Source: Sphingopyxis sp. H115 (GTDB taxonomy: Bacteria > Pseudomonadota > Alphaproteobacteria > Sphingomonadales > Sphingomonadaceae). From it: DNA of 64,000 bases. A program made the position numbers and the translations under genes. The stretch's first letter is position 1. Each line of letters opens with the position of its first letter. Location: NCBI RefSeq assembly GCF_001468465.1, contig NZ_LNSA01000012.1:1-64000 (forward strand), in the 5' to 3' direction. Under the pieces are notes generated by a model. That model was not told where the DNA came from, did no database searches, and saw only the letters and a program-made list of their open reading frames with translations. Of the stretch, positions 33,071 through 42,819 are shown one piece after another.

Positions 33071-33532
33071 CCGCCATCCACGCCCAAACTGAACGAAAAC
33101 GGCAGGATGGGTCTGTCCGCTGCGCTGAAAAACACCGCCACCAGGGCACAACACGGCGGCTTCGCGGGCCGATCTGCCCTGTCTCAGCGCCTTGCGCGCC
33201 CGACGACGCCGCTCGGGACGGAAAATGATTGTCCTGCGGTCGGATTCAGGCGAAGCTCACGTCAGACGGCATGCCACTTGGGGAATGTATGGTCATAAGA
33301 TTTGCGGCGGTCCGCCTCGCAGAGGAGCGCCATACCGACTCAAGGGTTTTGATGCTGAGCGCGACCCAACGCAGCGCAGTCTAACGCTTTCACGCGACAG
33401 GCTTGCCTCGACGCCAATGCAACCGGCAATGCGCCCAATCGAACAACCGGCAAACCCTTGATAGTTAGTGATACAGTCTTGACATACGGTCCACAGCAAT
33501 GCGACCGATCACAGGGTCGAAACGAGCACCGA
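33071..33532. other. Gap after the IS1380 remnant
   Basis: About 460 bases with no supported intact gene. The first part probably still belongs to the decayed insertion sequence. The last 70 bases before the next gene are AT-richer (CTTGATAGTTAGTGATACAG) and may hold its promoter. Confidence 0.4.
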
Positions 33533-33742
33533 ATGGCAAACTACGACGACGCTCTGAAAGTAATGGACGCGGTCGCAAAGTACCGTGAGGACGAGAGCTT
33601 GCCTAACGACCCGCACGAAATCGACCGCCTGTGCGAACGCTTGTTCTCGAACGATGGATTTGACGAAATCGCCATCGCATGGAAGCGTATTTCGAAATAC
33701 GAGCGTGAGGTACACGGAGGCGATTGGCCAAAGGCCGATTGA
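33533..33742 (+). CDS. Small uncharacterised protein
   Basis: A 69-residue acidic, helical protein (MANYDDALKVMDAVAKYRED, then FDEIAIAWKRISKYEREVHGGDWPKAD). Family not recognised. I start at ATG 33533. The longer frame from 33458 begins in non-conserved sequence. It stands alone between IS debris and a GntR-like gene. Confidence 0.5.
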   Translation: MANYDDALKVMDAVAKYREDESLPNDPHEIDRLCERLFSNDGFDEIAIAWKRISKYEREVHGGDWPKAD

Positions 33743-33772
33743 TGAGAATTGCCGTCATGCTACTATTGCCGC

Positions 33773-34432
33773 ATGGCGAAACGGATTGAGCTCTACCAGG
33801 AAGCTGCCAAGCGGATGGCGATCAGCCCTGACGCGTGCATGGAGCAAATTCGGCGCTGCAGCATCAGTTCCAAGTTCGGATATGAGGGCACTGACCCAGC
33901 TTCGCTTGCCGCGATCGTGGGAATGGACGCAGACTGGGGTGCCGCCGCATTTGCGGAACTGCGGAGCACCGGTTTCATTAAGACGGACTGGGCCCGTTTC
34001 AAATGGTACCAGCCCAGCGGCAAGCAACTCGATGATAAGATAGCCGAACTAGCGGCAATCGAAGCCGCGGCAATCATCAGGCTGTCGTCCATGGACTGCG
34101 CGCCGGCACTACCTGTTATCCGCGCCTTGGCTGAGAACTTCCTCGAAGAAGCGGATGGCGGGGACACGATTGGGACGAGCCTTGCTCATAACAGGATGAT
34201 GCTGGCGATCGTCAGCGCCACCGGCGAGCTTCGCCTCATGGAAGATTACGTCAAACACGCCAGTTTGGCGGTCGCCTATGCAGTTGCGGCTCGACTTGAG
34301 GCTGCCGACCTCGAGGGCATGAAACGTTCAGCTAATGTCATTGTGGACCTCATCGGGACGCCCGAACCGCGGGACTGTGCAGCCGAAGCTGTCGCCATGC
34401 GGCTCCACCCGAGAGAGCCCGTGATCGCGTAG
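33773..34432 (+). CDS. GntR/FCD-like transcription regulator
   Basis: A 219-residue protein. An N-terminal winged-helix-like region (MEQIRRCSISSKFGYEGTDPASLAAIVGMDADWGAAAFAELRSTGFIK) lines up with the GntR HTH of the convergent gene that follows. A helical effector domain follows, as in FCD-type GntR proteins (LDDKIAELAAIEAAAIIRL, ALPVIRALAENFLEEADGGD, HNRMMLAIVSATGELRLMEDYV). The match is weak, and the metal-binding residues of FCD domains are not all obvious. Start is ATG 33773. It could regulate itself, its neighbour or transfer genes. Confidence 0.55.
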   Translation: MAKRIELYQEAAKRMAISPDACMEQIRRCSISSKFGYEGTDPASLAAIVGMDADWGAAAFAELRSTGFIKTDWARFKWYQPSGKQLDDKIAELAAIEAAAIIRLSSMDCAPALPVIRALAENFLEEADGGDTIGTSLAHNRMMLAIVSATGELRLMEDYVKHASLAVAYAVAARLEAADLEGMKRSANVIVDLIGTPEPRDCAAEAVAMRLHPREPVIA

Positions 34433-34442
34433 GAGGCCTCAC

Positions 34443-35228
34443 TCAGCAAAGCGGCAGGGCTACCTGACCGACCTCTTCCAAAGGCTCTATAATCGGCGTG
34501 AATGTGCGGGAGCTGCCCGCATAGGTTGGATACCCGGCTATGTTGTCCTCGATCGTCTGAAACCCATCCTGGCGGTCGTTGACCGGATAGATGCCCTCGC
34601 CCATCTTTTCGATGAGCGTCTGGAGCGAAGGGGCGATGCCATCGAAGAAGATCCGGCTAGCTGCGCGAACGCCCGCAAGGTCGCCTGACCTGGCAGATCC
34701 AAGAAACTGGTCGCTCGCCTCCACTAGAAATCCTGTGCGGACAGCATAAGAATCTGCCATCCAAAGGAGGCGGAAAAACGCCTGGGGGATGAATTGCGAG
34801 ACAAGGTTGGCAAGGGTGCTTTCCTTGCCACCCAGGACGATATGCGTCAGCCCCATGGCACCAAGAAAAAAATCCTCGTGTTTCACAGGGACGTTTCGAA
34901 TGCGTTCGTCGATGAATGCCGCAAGCGGGCCAAGAGTTCCACCCCCGGACTGCGCCAACCGTACTGCTCCGATCTCGACGATTGCGCCCAACGAAAGGCG
35001 CCATTCCTCAACTTGGCTCTGCGAGAATGTTGAGATGACATAGGACGTGCCCGAGCGGGTAAGATAGCCGCCGACCTTCAAGGCGACCAGCAGCCTGCGC
35101 GCCATATTGATATGAAGCCCGTAGTAGGCAGCCATGTCCTGGGCAGAGTACGGTGCTCCAGCCTTGAGCTCGCCAAATAGAATGCGCTCTCGAAGATCGA
35201 GATAGGTCGCGTCAGTCTTCGATAACAT
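34443..35228 (-). CDS. GntR-family regulator, FadR/FCD type
   Basis: A 261-residue regulator with an N-terminal winged HTH (YLDLRERILFGELKAGAPYSAQDMAAYYGLHINMARRLLVALKVGGYLTR). A helical ligand-binding domain follows (EEWRLSLGAIVEIGAVRLAQ, HEDFFLGAMGLTHIVLGG, DQFLGSARSGDLAGVRAASRIFFD). ATG 35228 starts the conserved part; a 27-codon extension upstream lacks similarity. It converges with the other GntR-like gene, 10 bases between stops. Ligand and targets are unknown. Confidence 0.7.
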   Translation of the reverse strand: MLSKTDATYLDLRERILFGELKAGAPYSAQDMAAYYGLHINMARRLLVALKVGGYLTRSGTSYVISTFSQSQVEEWRLSLGAIVEIGAVRLAQSGGGTLGPLAAFIDERIRNVPVKHEDFFLGAMGLTHIVLGGKESTLANLVSQFIPQAFFRLLWMADSYAVRTGFLVEASDQFLGSARSGDLAGVRAASRIFFDGIAPSLQTLIEKMGEGIYPVNDRQDGFQTIEDNIAGYPTYAGSSRTFTPIIEPLEEVGQVALPLC

Positions 35229-35404
35229 GCTCTCAACGGCTCGCTTGAATTCAGCGCAACCGCTCCCCTTCTGGTATGATTCTGGCACCCCACGCAATCG
35301 CTGATACAAATCGAATCGGCAATCGACTCCTAACCCCTCGCAGCGTTGATCCTATGATTGTCTTTTTGGCGTAAAAACGCTACGGAAAGGCTAGGAGAAC
35401 CCCG

Positions 35405-35629
35405 ATGGACGATTTCAACAACAGATCGAACATGGATCCGATCACTTATGCTGTCGTCACTGGCGATATCTCACGCGGCGCATCCCCAACTGATCTCCCT
35501 GGCCGTTTCGGCAACCCTAAGAGCCCGGAAGAGTATCTCACCTACGGAGGGAAGCCTTCGAAGGGTGGTTCGCTGATTGCACTGGCTCTTTCGATTGCCT
35601 TCCTCATCGTGGCCGTCCTTAGCTGGTAG
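35405..35629 (+). CDS. Small single-span membrane protein
   Basis: A 74-residue protein, soluble for about 50 residues (RGASPTDLPGRFGNPKSPEEYLTYGGKPSKG) with one C-terminal membrane helix (SLIALALSIAFLIVAVLSW). AGGAGA precedes the ATG. It is convergent with traG. Function unknown. Entry exclusion or pilus-related roles are possible given the neighbours, but nothing in the sequence shows this. Confidence 0.6.
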   Translation: MDDFNNRSNMDPITYAVVTGDISRGASPTDLPGRFGNPKSPEEYLTYGGKPSKGGSLIALALSIAFLIVAVLSW

Positions 35630-35660
35630 CCTTTCCGGAATAGCGGTTGGGTTTAAAAGG

Positions 35661-38447
35661 TCACCGCTGATCACGATCATAGAAGCGCTCATTGAAGCGA
35701 TCGTCGGCACCGTCCTCGCCTTTGCGATCCTGCTGAAAATCCTGACGGCGCTGGCCGGATCGCGTGACATTGGTCTCATAACGCTGTCCGAGAGACTGAC
35801 CGCCTTCCTCAATTCGATTGCCGATCGCGCTGTCTGACGCCCCCTCGACAAGATTGCGCGGTGACCCGGCTGAACGACGGGGACCCTGTCCGCGTAAGTC
35901 TGCTTCGGTAAATGAGCCCGGACCTGAGACATTGCCCACAAGCGAACCAGATTCTGGTATCAGATCGCTGAACGGCGCCACCCGCTGATCGTAATAGTCG
36001 GAGATTATCGCCCGAGCGACCACTTCAGCAGTCGCCTGCTCCTGGGGGCTAAGATCAGTACGGGCCAGACTCGGTGCCGTCAGACCCAGTTCACCAGCCT
36101 TTTCCTGGTACCGGCTTGCGATAATCTGGCTGAGGTCAAAGGAGAGATTGGACCCATAGCCATCCCTACTTGAGGTGTTGCTGCTGAGGGATTTCGAGAC
36201 CTCGTCGATCGCCGCAATGCGCTTATCAATCCGCCGAACGTCCTCAAGAGCCTGTTCACGGGAAAAGGCCTTTTCCGAGTACCCTTCGCTCCGGCTGAAG
36301 CTGCCGCTCTGCGAATAGCTGCCGCTGTCCTGCGTTGCGTTGGATCCATTTGAACGATTTTCAGATGTCGATGAGTCGAAGCCTTGGCTCTGGTTGGCTT
36401 CAGTTCCTCGGGTGACCGAATCTAGCCGCGAACGGCCGCCACTAATTCCCGCTTGAACGTTGCCGCCAATGGCACCATTCGCCCCGCTTCCGCCCTCGCC
36501 ATTTGCAGCGCGATTACCGCCGCGGCCCGCTGAACCACCAACGCTCAGCGAGCCACCCTTGGTTGTTTCGAGACGATCCGTATTGCTTTGCTGGGCTCCC
36601 TGCGAGGAACTCACACGATCGCTCTCCGAGACCGTGTCGCGTGCATCAAGCGACTGGTTGTCAAACCGCTGAAGGTTCTCGCCCGACCGGAACCCTGCAG
36701 AACTCTCGGAGCCGCTGGAATTGCGGGTGCCGGTTGTTTGCCGGCTCGAAGTTCGATCAGCCAACGATAGCGCGCGGGAGCGCTCTTCGCTCAGCGTATT
36801 GCGCGCAGTCTCCAGCTCGGACAGCGTCTGCTGACGCTCAGCATTCGCGAATTGGCTGACAGAAGATGCAAACGCGAGGCGGCTCATCGCAGGTGAGGTA
36901 TCGTAAATCGTCGACCCATCTGATGTTGTTCGGGTTATCGCGGCATTCGCACCTACGCTCGACATGATCGGCGCGCCCCCGGAGAACGACGGCGCCGTAT
37001 TCCACTGGTCAGACTGCCGGTTGGAGCTCGAGAGGTTCATGTAGCTCTCGTTGCCGTAAGCGTAGTTTCCGGTCGTGCGCTCCACCGCTGCGGCCTCGGC
37101 CGCAGACTGGGCAGGTGCCAACATCGAAGTTGCCTGAGACGACACCGCCATCGCGCCTTTGGCCATGCCTGCAGCCAGAAACGGAATCGACATCATCAGG
37201 AAGCCAGCAATCGTTGCCGTATCCGTGTTGACGGCATCGATTCCTGCCATCCCGGCCATCGTCACCCCGCCCGGCGAGGTCGCGTTCATCGCATCAGCCG
37301 TCCGGTCCATGATGAACATGTGCAGGACCACGTAGAGCGGTCCCCAGGCGGCAAGGTAGAAGAAGCCGGTAAAGTATCCCTTCAGCGCAGGCGTCCCACT
37401 GCGCGGGATGAGAAAGAGCGGGAAGATCACCGGGAACATCGCATAGAAGACGACCGTCAGCACGATGTTGAGGAGCGGGACCCATGTCATGGCCTGCTCC
37501 GCTATCGACGTATAGGTATTGCGCGCCTGCTCCTCGGCACGCAGGACCGCGAAGGTGTCACCATCGGCCGCACCAAGGTTGGCGCGCGCCTGAAGGAAAG
37601 CGTTGACGAGCGAGCGCTGTTGGAAAATCTGCTGCGCGGACTGCGAACTGCCATGGAAATGGTTGGCGACAATCGGAAGGTCCGCAATCAGCTTCGAGCG
37701 CGCGAGCGCTGGGGTTAACCCCGGGAAAATCTTGCGACCTTCTTCCTCCAGTGCCGTGTCGGAATAGGTCGTAACGCCGGTGGCGATCGCCGTATAACCG
37801 GCCTGACACGTGACGATGGTAGGAGGGCCGCTTTCGGGCACGAACTTCATCCCTCGCGCGGGCGATCCCGGCCCCATCTCCGTCAGGATATCGTTGGAGT
37901 TCGCGATCGTATCGAAAGATTTGAAGCCGAGCAGAATGTCGTAGAAGAGGCACTGCTTCATGTACTCTTCAAGATTGGCGCTGATGCGGGGATCGCGGAT
38001 CCGGAAGTCCTGGGTGCGGTCCCACAGGCGCGCGCCGTAGATCATGCCGTTGCTCGACATTTGGAGCGAACCTGGCATCACGAAAACCGTCTCAGCCGTG
38101 CGCGTGAGCCAATCACCAGCAGTCGAACTGACCGAGGCTATCATTGCCAGTCCCAGAGGGACGTTTGCGACCGTAGCGGGTGCCAGGGATGGATTGAGGC
38201 GGTCGGTAACCCTCACCGTCATCGTGGGTACGATGAGGGCACCGTACATGAGCGTGGCCCCCAGAAACCAGTTGAACCAGGCACGCCAGTTGAGGCTGAA
38301 CGCCACCACTAGCAGCGTGTAAATCAAGCCCATGACCATCACGACGCGCAGCAGCGAGCGAAAGCCCCCTCCCCCTGTCCAAGCGGATACCGCGTTGAAG
38401 ACATTGACGATGTATTCGCCCCCGCCGATCGTGAATATCTCCATCAT
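35661..38447 (-). CDS. traG: TraG, mating-pair stabilisation and pilus assembly
   Basis: A 928-residue inner-membrane protein, close in length to F TraG (938). The N-terminal half has membrane helices (VVMVMGLIYTLLVVAFSL, WFLGATLMYGALIVPTMTV, VLTVVFYAMFPVIFPLFLIP, FFYLAAWGPLYVVLHMFI) and is needed for pilus formation. The C-terminal half (about 480-928) is low-complexity, Ser/Gly/Arg-rich and periplasmic; in F it stabilises the mating pair and mediates exclusion. It is the last gene of the tra operon, 12 bases after traH. Confidence 0.94.
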   Translation of the reverse strand: MMEIFTIGGGEYIVNVFNAVSAWTGGGGFRSLLRVVMVMGLIYTLLVVAFSLNWRAWFNWFLGATLMYGALIVPTMTVRVTDRLNPSLAPATVANVPLGLAMIASVSSTAGDWLTRTAETVFVMPGSLQMSSNGMIYGARLWDRTQDFRIRDPRISANLEEYMKQCLFYDILLGFKSFDTIANSNDILTEMGPGSPARGMKFVPESGPPTIVTCQAGYTAIATGVTTYSDTALEEEGRKIFPGLTPALARSKLIADLPIVANHFHGSSQSAQQIFQQRSLVNAFLQARANLGAADGDTFAVLRAEEQARNTYTSIAEQAMTWVPLLNIVLTVVFYAMFPVIFPLFLIPRSGTPALKGYFTGFFYLAAWGPLYVVLHMFIMDRTADAMNATSPGGVTMAGMAGIDAVNTDTATIAGFLMMSIPFLAAGMAKGAMAVSSQATSMLAPAQSAAEAAAVERTTGNYAYGNESYMNLSSSNRQSDQWNTAPSFSGGAPIMSSVGANAAITRTTSDGSTIYDTSPAMSRLAFASSVSQFANAERQQTLSELETARNTLSEERSRALSLADRTSSRQTTGTRNSSGSESSAGFRSGENLQRFDNQSLDARDTVSESDRVSSSQGAQQSNTDRLETTKGGSLSVGGSAGRGGNRAANGEGGSGANGAIGGNVQAGISGGRSRLDSVTRGTEANQSQGFDSSTSENRSNGSNATQDSGSYSQSGSFSRSEGYSEKAFSREQALEDVRRIDKRIAAIDEVSKSLSSNTSSRDGYGSNLSFDLSQIIASRYQEKAGELGLTAPSLARTDLSPQEQATAEVVARAIISDYYDQRVAPFSDLIPESGSLVGNVSGPGSFTEADLRGQGPRRSAGSPRNLVEGASDSAIGNRIEEGGQSLGQRYETNVTRSGQRRQDFQQDRKGEDGADDRFNERFYDRDQR

Positions 38448-38459
38448 GGCACGCGGTCC

Positions 38460-39902
38460 CTACTGGATGCCCTGGCGCGAAAGCGACGTGCTGAATGACA
38501 GCGCGGCCGACATCTGCGGCGACAGATTGTTCCTGAGCGTGCCCTCGAGGAACACCGCGCGCTGAACGACATGCTGGGTCCGGTCGAGGCGCAGCTTCAT
38601 GCCTTGCGAGTATGTGTCGAGCACCTGTCGGACCGAATTGATCTGATCGCGCCACTGCGAAAGAGCTTCCTCATTGGCATTCTGGAAGGTCCCTACCCCG
38701 CGCGAGGCATAGCCATAATATTGCTGCGCAAGCGCATCGAGCAGATCCATCGCCACGATTTCGGCGAGGTCATTCATGTCGTTGCTGGTCATGCCCCCGA
38801 GGGTTGCGGCAGCGTTGACCGTCATGATCTTGTAGAGTGGAATGGTGGTCGCCCCGAGCAAGCCGATTTCGTCACTGGTGAGCGCGGCATTGCTGCGAAC
38901 CTTCGCGTTCATGCTCTCGATCATCGCCCGGACCCTGGGTTTCAACGCCTGTGACGCCGAAATCGACATGGCCTGCGTGGTCGGGTTGAGGCACTTGTCG
39001 TTGGTATCGCAATTCAGCATCGTGACCGAGCTGGTACCGTCCAGAAGCGCGGTCAGAAGGGCGCGGTCGCCCTGCCCCACGAACTGGAACCCGCGTTTGC
39101 CACTGGCATCGCCATCCTGGTAGAAGATCACCGTTCCGACGAAGGTCATGAGGTACTCACGAAACTCGGTCGAGAAACTGGGGTAGCTTTGCTTGAGCAT
39201 CTCCCACGTGAAGTTGTAACTCTGTGCAGGAATGTCGGGATCGCTGTTGGCCGCGATCGTCGAGGCACGCTGCCCCCCTGTCCCGCATTCATGGCGGCTC
39301 TTGGCCCAATCGGAGAACAACCCCTGGCTGTTGCCGACCGACTTGCAAATCTCCGAGGACATCCGATCGGACTTGCCCCACAAGCCGCCGACGAGGTTCT
39401 GCGCCACTTCGCAGCTGTTCATGTTGAATTGGTTCATCTGCTGAACCTTCTGTGCCATTTCCTCGATGGTCGAGGCGATCTGCGGGCTGATTGACTTGAT
39501 TGCGAGCTGGAAGGCAAAGCCCAGCGCGTTGTTGGCAGTCGCTTTCAGCATGGCCACTATTTCGTCGGTGTTGATGAAGGAGAAGCTGCCGGAGAAGACG
39601 TCGATGCCCCCGCATCCAGCTTTGACCCCCGGCAGCTGCAGATTGACCGGGTTCACGTTCTTTTGCGGAAAACGGGTCCAGATGTTGCCACCCGAGTAAT
39701 AGCCTGCCGACTGGCCCTGATAGGCGACGGGGCCGGTGGCATTGGCGGCAGCGCCCATGTCGTCAAAGAAGCTATTGAGCTCCGACCCGACATTGGCACT
39801 GACCGGGGCTGCCGCAAAACTCGCAGCGGCAAGCACGGCAAGGGCCGTCCCCGAAGAGCGGAAGAGGCGGGCGGCAAAGCCGCGCTTGGTCTGGCGTGCC
39901 AT
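38460..39902 (-). CDS. traH: TraH, F-type pilus assembly protein
   Basis: A 480-residue exported protein with a long signal sequence (RLFRSSGTALAVLAAASFAAAPVSA). It carries the TraH signature GCGGIDVFSGSFSFINTDEIVAMLKATANNALGFAFQLAIKSISPQI. Predicted coiled-coil segments near the C-terminus fit its known periplasmic/outer-membrane role with TraF and TraW in pilus extension and retraction. It overlaps traF by ATGA. Confidence 0.95.
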   Translation of the reverse strand: MARQTKRGFAARLFRSSGTALAVLAAASFAAAPVSANVGSELNSFFDDMGAAANATGPVAYQGQSAGYYSGGNIWTRFPQKNVNPVNLQLPGVKAGCGGIDVFSGSFSFINTDEIVAMLKATANNALGFAFQLAIKSISPQIASTIEEMAQKVQQMNQFNMNSCEVAQNLVGGLWGKSDRMSSEICKSVGNSQGLFSDWAKSRHECGTGGQRASTIAANSDPDIPAQSYNFTWEMLKQSYPSFSTEFREYLMTFVGTVIFYQDGDASGKRGFQFVGQGDRALLTALLDGTSSVTMLNCDTNDKCLNPTTQAMSISASQALKPRVRAMIESMNAKVRSNAALTSDEIGLLGATTIPLYKIMTVNAAATLGGMTSNDMNDLAEIVAMDLLDALAQQYYGYASRGVGTFQNANEEALSQWRDQINSVRQVLDTYSQGMKLRLDRTQHVVQRAVFLEGTLRNNLSPQMSAALSFSTSLSRQGIQ

Positions 39903-40711
39903 CAGTAGTCACTCCCGGGCTCAATCTGGGTGAGGTAGAAAATGCGCTGCATCACATCGTCGGCCGCCATCACGCCGTAGCCGATCGGAATCGGCTTGCG
40001 TGTCTGGGTGTCGAAAAGGACCAGCGCCGGCACAGCTCCGCCCTGCAGACCCATGCGCTGGTACTGGCCGCTATCGACGACATAATTGGGGAACGCTTCG
40101 TTGGGTCCGCCATCCATCGAGACCGCGAGAACCTCGAGCCCATAGGTGTCGGACAGCGCCCGCATTACCGGCGAAAAGGTTCGGCAAGCCGAGCAGGATG
40201 AGGAGTAGAAATAGAAGACCCCGTAGCGCTCGGTAAGCGCCGCCATCGAGCCCTCACGCTGGGCTTTGCGATCCTCCGCCCAAGTCTGCTTTGCGAGGGT
40301 CGAGACGGGTCGTTCGAGCGTATAGTCGAGATCGGGGTTCTGCCAGATCGAGCGGCCCCACACATCCGCGAATGTCGAAGCACGGTCGAGCTGCTCACGC
40401 TGAAACCGGATATAGCTGACGATGTTTTCGGACGTTGGCTCGAGAATGGCACGTGCCTTGAGCTCATCGAGCTTCGCCGTAATCTGGGCCATGCGCTCAG
40501 TCGCAGGAATGGCAGGCGATGCAGGCATTGCCTGCTCGCGTGCCCTGCGCTTGGCCTCCTCGGAGTTGCAGTAAAACCAGCTCCCAAGCTTGCGCTCGTC
40601 GCAGTAGAACGCATCGCGATTGGCATCAGCCGGTGGCTGGGCCAGCAAGGGAACAGCCGCGGCCCCGAGGGCCGCCGCAAGGCTCAGGAGCGCTAGTCTC
40701 GTCATGGGCAT
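39902..40711 (-). CDS. traF: TraF, thioredoxin-like pilus assembly protein
   Basis: A 269-residue periplasmic protein. A signal peptide (LALLSLAAALGAAAVPLLA) is followed by a helical region and a thioredoxin fold with the redox pair in SSSCSACRTFSPVM. The usual cis-Pro is in GGAVPALVLFD. F TraF lost the CxxC while many relatives keep it, so this one may be an active disulfide enzyme for TraN, TraU and TraH. The start is ATG 40711 or 40705. Confidence 0.93.
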   Translation of the reverse strand: MPMTRLALLSLAAALGAAAVPLLAQPPADANRDAFYCDERKLGSWFYCNSEEAKRRAREQAMPASPAIPATERMAQITAKLDELKARAILEPTSENIVSYIRFQREQLDRASTFADVWGRSIWQNPDLDYTLERPVSTLAKQTWAEDRKAQREGSMAALTERYGVFYFYSSSCSACRTFSPVMRALSDTYGLEVLAVSMDGGPNEAFPNYVVDSGQYQRMGLQGGAVPALVLFDTQTRKPIPIGYGVMAADDVMQRIFYLTQIEPGSDY

Positions 40712-41079
40712 TTTCCTTTTTCAAGGTCGAGCATCTGCAAGAGGAAGGCGGTCTTGAAGTAACCGCGGCCCCGGTCGATCATCCGGATCATTCCCCCCGA
40801 CAGGGTGGTGGTCGCCTCCACACCTGCCGGCGTGAGGCAAAAGTCGAACTCGCCATCGCTCACCCGAGTGATCGAGCCGCAATCAAGAAGACGCTTGATC
40901 GATGCTGCGAGCTCACCGACCGTCGCAGGCCGCAAGAACCAGTCTTTGATGAGCGCGAACATCTCGGTCTCGCTGCGCGCCAGATCGCGGCCGATGGCGA
41001 CGCTGACCGCGAGATCGAGCACCTGCGCTGGCGGAAACGGCTCGCTATGCGGGAAGGCAAGAATATCGGCGCTGCTCAT
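40702..41079 (-). CDS. Unknown protein between traN and traF
   Basis: A 125-residue soluble protein without signal peptide. It contains AEMFALIKDWFLRPATVGELAASIKRLLDCGSITRVSDGEFDFCLTPAGVEA-type helices and strands resembling a winged helix, followed by a basic C-terminus. It overlaps traF by 10 bases and is 3 bases from traN, so it is translated with the operon. Function unknown. Confidence 0.65.
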   Translation of the reverse strand: MSSADILAFPHSEPFPPAQVLDLAVSVAIGRDLARSETEMFALIKDWFLRPATVGELAASIKRLLDCGSITRVSDGEFDFCLTPAGVEATTTLSGGMIRMIDRGRGYFKTAFLLQMLDLEKGKCP

Positions 41080-41082
41080 GGG

Positions 41083-42819
41083 TCAGGTCCCACCGTTCGT
41101 GTTGTAGTAGTTCTGAATTTTCTGCTGGATCTGGATCGACATATCGATCTCGTCAGGCAGCTTTGCCGCATCAACGAACTCGGCATAAACTTCCCGGAAA
41201 TCCATGCGGCTCAAGTCAAGCTGCTGGAATTGGGCAATCAGGAAACCTTCGCAGTCAGGGCGCTGCGGCGTCCCCCACCGCATCCCAAGTTGCGCCTTGC
41301 CCTGTTCATTGAGAATACGGACGAGCTTACTGCCATAGCAGCAGTACGACTGCTTGCGGGTCACGCAGACGCCGAGCACGCGGGCTGAGCAATAGGTCCC
41401 GATAAAGCGGCACAGACCTTCGTCATCCCGCTTGTCTACCTCACGGTCCTCGCGGTCGCACAGGAACGGCGTGAGAAGCGGCACGCCCTTGCCGCTGCAG
41501 CAGTTCGACAACCCGAAAACCTTTCGGGTGCAGCGCAAATGCTCGCCACTGAAGATCTTCAACCGGTCAGGATCAAACCCGTCCCGCAGCTCGCCCATGA
41601 CGTTCATGGCCACCATGGCGTCCTTGAACTCAGGTGATGCCTCGCGCTCGACCTGAGTGCATTCCCCATTGATGCAATAGAGATCGCCTGCACAGACATA
41701 GGCGGGCGGCGGCGGCGATCCCGCGCCGGGAATGGCGCACTGGTACCAGCGATCATGGACGTTGCAGGTCACACCATCCGCGTCAAAACTCAGGCACTCA
41801 TCATGGCTGAACCTGCAATCCCCACGCGCCTCAAGGGCACCACAGTCATTGGCAGGAGCCACCCCTTCACACTGATAGGTGCGCTGCCACTCCCAGCAGC
41901 TGCGCGTCACCGAAAGACCATTGATGACCCGCGTCTCTCCAGGCGCAGTGCAGACCTCGCTCGCTAGCGTGCAGGTGGCACCATTCGTGGCGCTCTGGCA
42001 GGCGGCCTCGTCAATGGTCTCGCCGACGATCCGCGAGGTATTGCGTTCAATCCCGCCGGGTACGCCGCTTAGCCGAGAGGGGCATTGCCAGAACTGGCGG
42101 AAGAACGGCTCACCCGGCTCAGCACACCACCTGCGACCAAATTCCTCTTCCACCCACTGCAGGCACCTTTGCCCTACCCGAACGGTGCGCTCGAGAGTGC
42201 AAGAGCTGGAGTCCGGTGCTTGCGCAAGCATCGGACACATCTCATTGCGATCAGCAAACGCTTCGGTTTCGCAGACGTACTCCCAGGTGCGTCGTCCCTC
42301 GGTCTGGATCTGCAGCGGCGCATTGCAGTTGCGCGCCTCCGCAAAGGGCTGCGAGCCGGCGTTGCAGCTTTCAAGATAAGTCGTGGTGCCAGTGCCTCCC
42401 GGAGGTAAGGGGTTGCAGGCTCCCGCTGCTCCTCCAGGCCCACCACCAGCGCCGAGATAGGCGTCGGGGTCAGCTTCAATCAGGCGACCGGCAGACAGGT
42501 CGACAGTCCCCGGATCGAAACGGGTCCTGTAGGGATCGACGATCACACGGTACTCATTCTGATACCGCTGCGCTTCACCCGCCGCTGTCAATCCGACAGG
42601 ATCGTCGACATAATCACGCGCTGGAATATCCGTACCCTGGAAGCCGGGCACGTTTGCCGCCGAACCATTGCCAAGGATGTCCGAAGACGTGGTGTCACGG
42701 ACACCCTTTGCGATTGCTTCGCCTTCTACCCTAGCATCACTGGCCGCCATCTGAGCGTGAGCAAGATGACCGCAAGCCGCAAGCGCAAGGGAGACCGCAA
42801 GGATGCGCAGGCCATTCAC
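41083..42819 (-). CDS. traN: TraN, outer-membrane mating-pair stabilisation adhesin
   Basis: A 578-residue exported protein with a signal peptide (LRILAVSLALAACGHLAHA) and a very high Cys content, with over 30 Cys arranged as in TraN. Typical segments are CWEWQRTYQCEG, CNVHDRWYQCAI, CSGKGVPLLTPFLCDRED and GTYCSARVLGVCVTRKQSYCCYGSKLVRILNEQGK. TraN sits in the donor outer membrane and contacts a recipient receptor. Its many disulfides explain the TraF and DsbC-like proteins in the operon. Confidence 0.94.
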   Translation of the reverse strand: MNGLRILAVSLALAACGHLAHAQMAASDARVEGEAIAKGVRDTTSSDILGNGSAANVPGFQGTDIPARDYVDDPVGLTAAGEAQRYQNEYRVIVDPYRTRFDPGTVDLSAGRLIEADPDAYLGAGGGPGGAAGACNPLPPGGTGTTTYLESCNAGSQPFAEARNCNAPLQIQTEGRRTWEYVCETEAFADRNEMCPMLAQAPDSSSCTLERTVRVGQRCLQWVEEEFGRRWCAEPGEPFFRQFWQCPSRLSGVPGGIERNTSRIVGETIDEAACQSATNGATCTLASEVCTAPGETRVINGLSVTRSCWEWQRTYQCEGVAPANDCGALEARGDCRFSHDECLSFDADGVTCNVHDRWYQCAIPGAGSPPPPAYVCAGDLYCINGECTQVEREASPEFKDAMVAMNVMGELRDGFDPDRLKIFSGEHLRCTRKVFGLSNCCSGKGVPLLTPFLCDREDREVDKRDDEGLCRFIGTYCSARVLGVCVTRKQSYCCYGSKLVRILNEQGKAQLGMRWGTPQRPDCEGFLIAQFQQLDLSRMDFREVYAEFVDAAKLPDEIDMSIQIQQKIQNYYNTNGGT

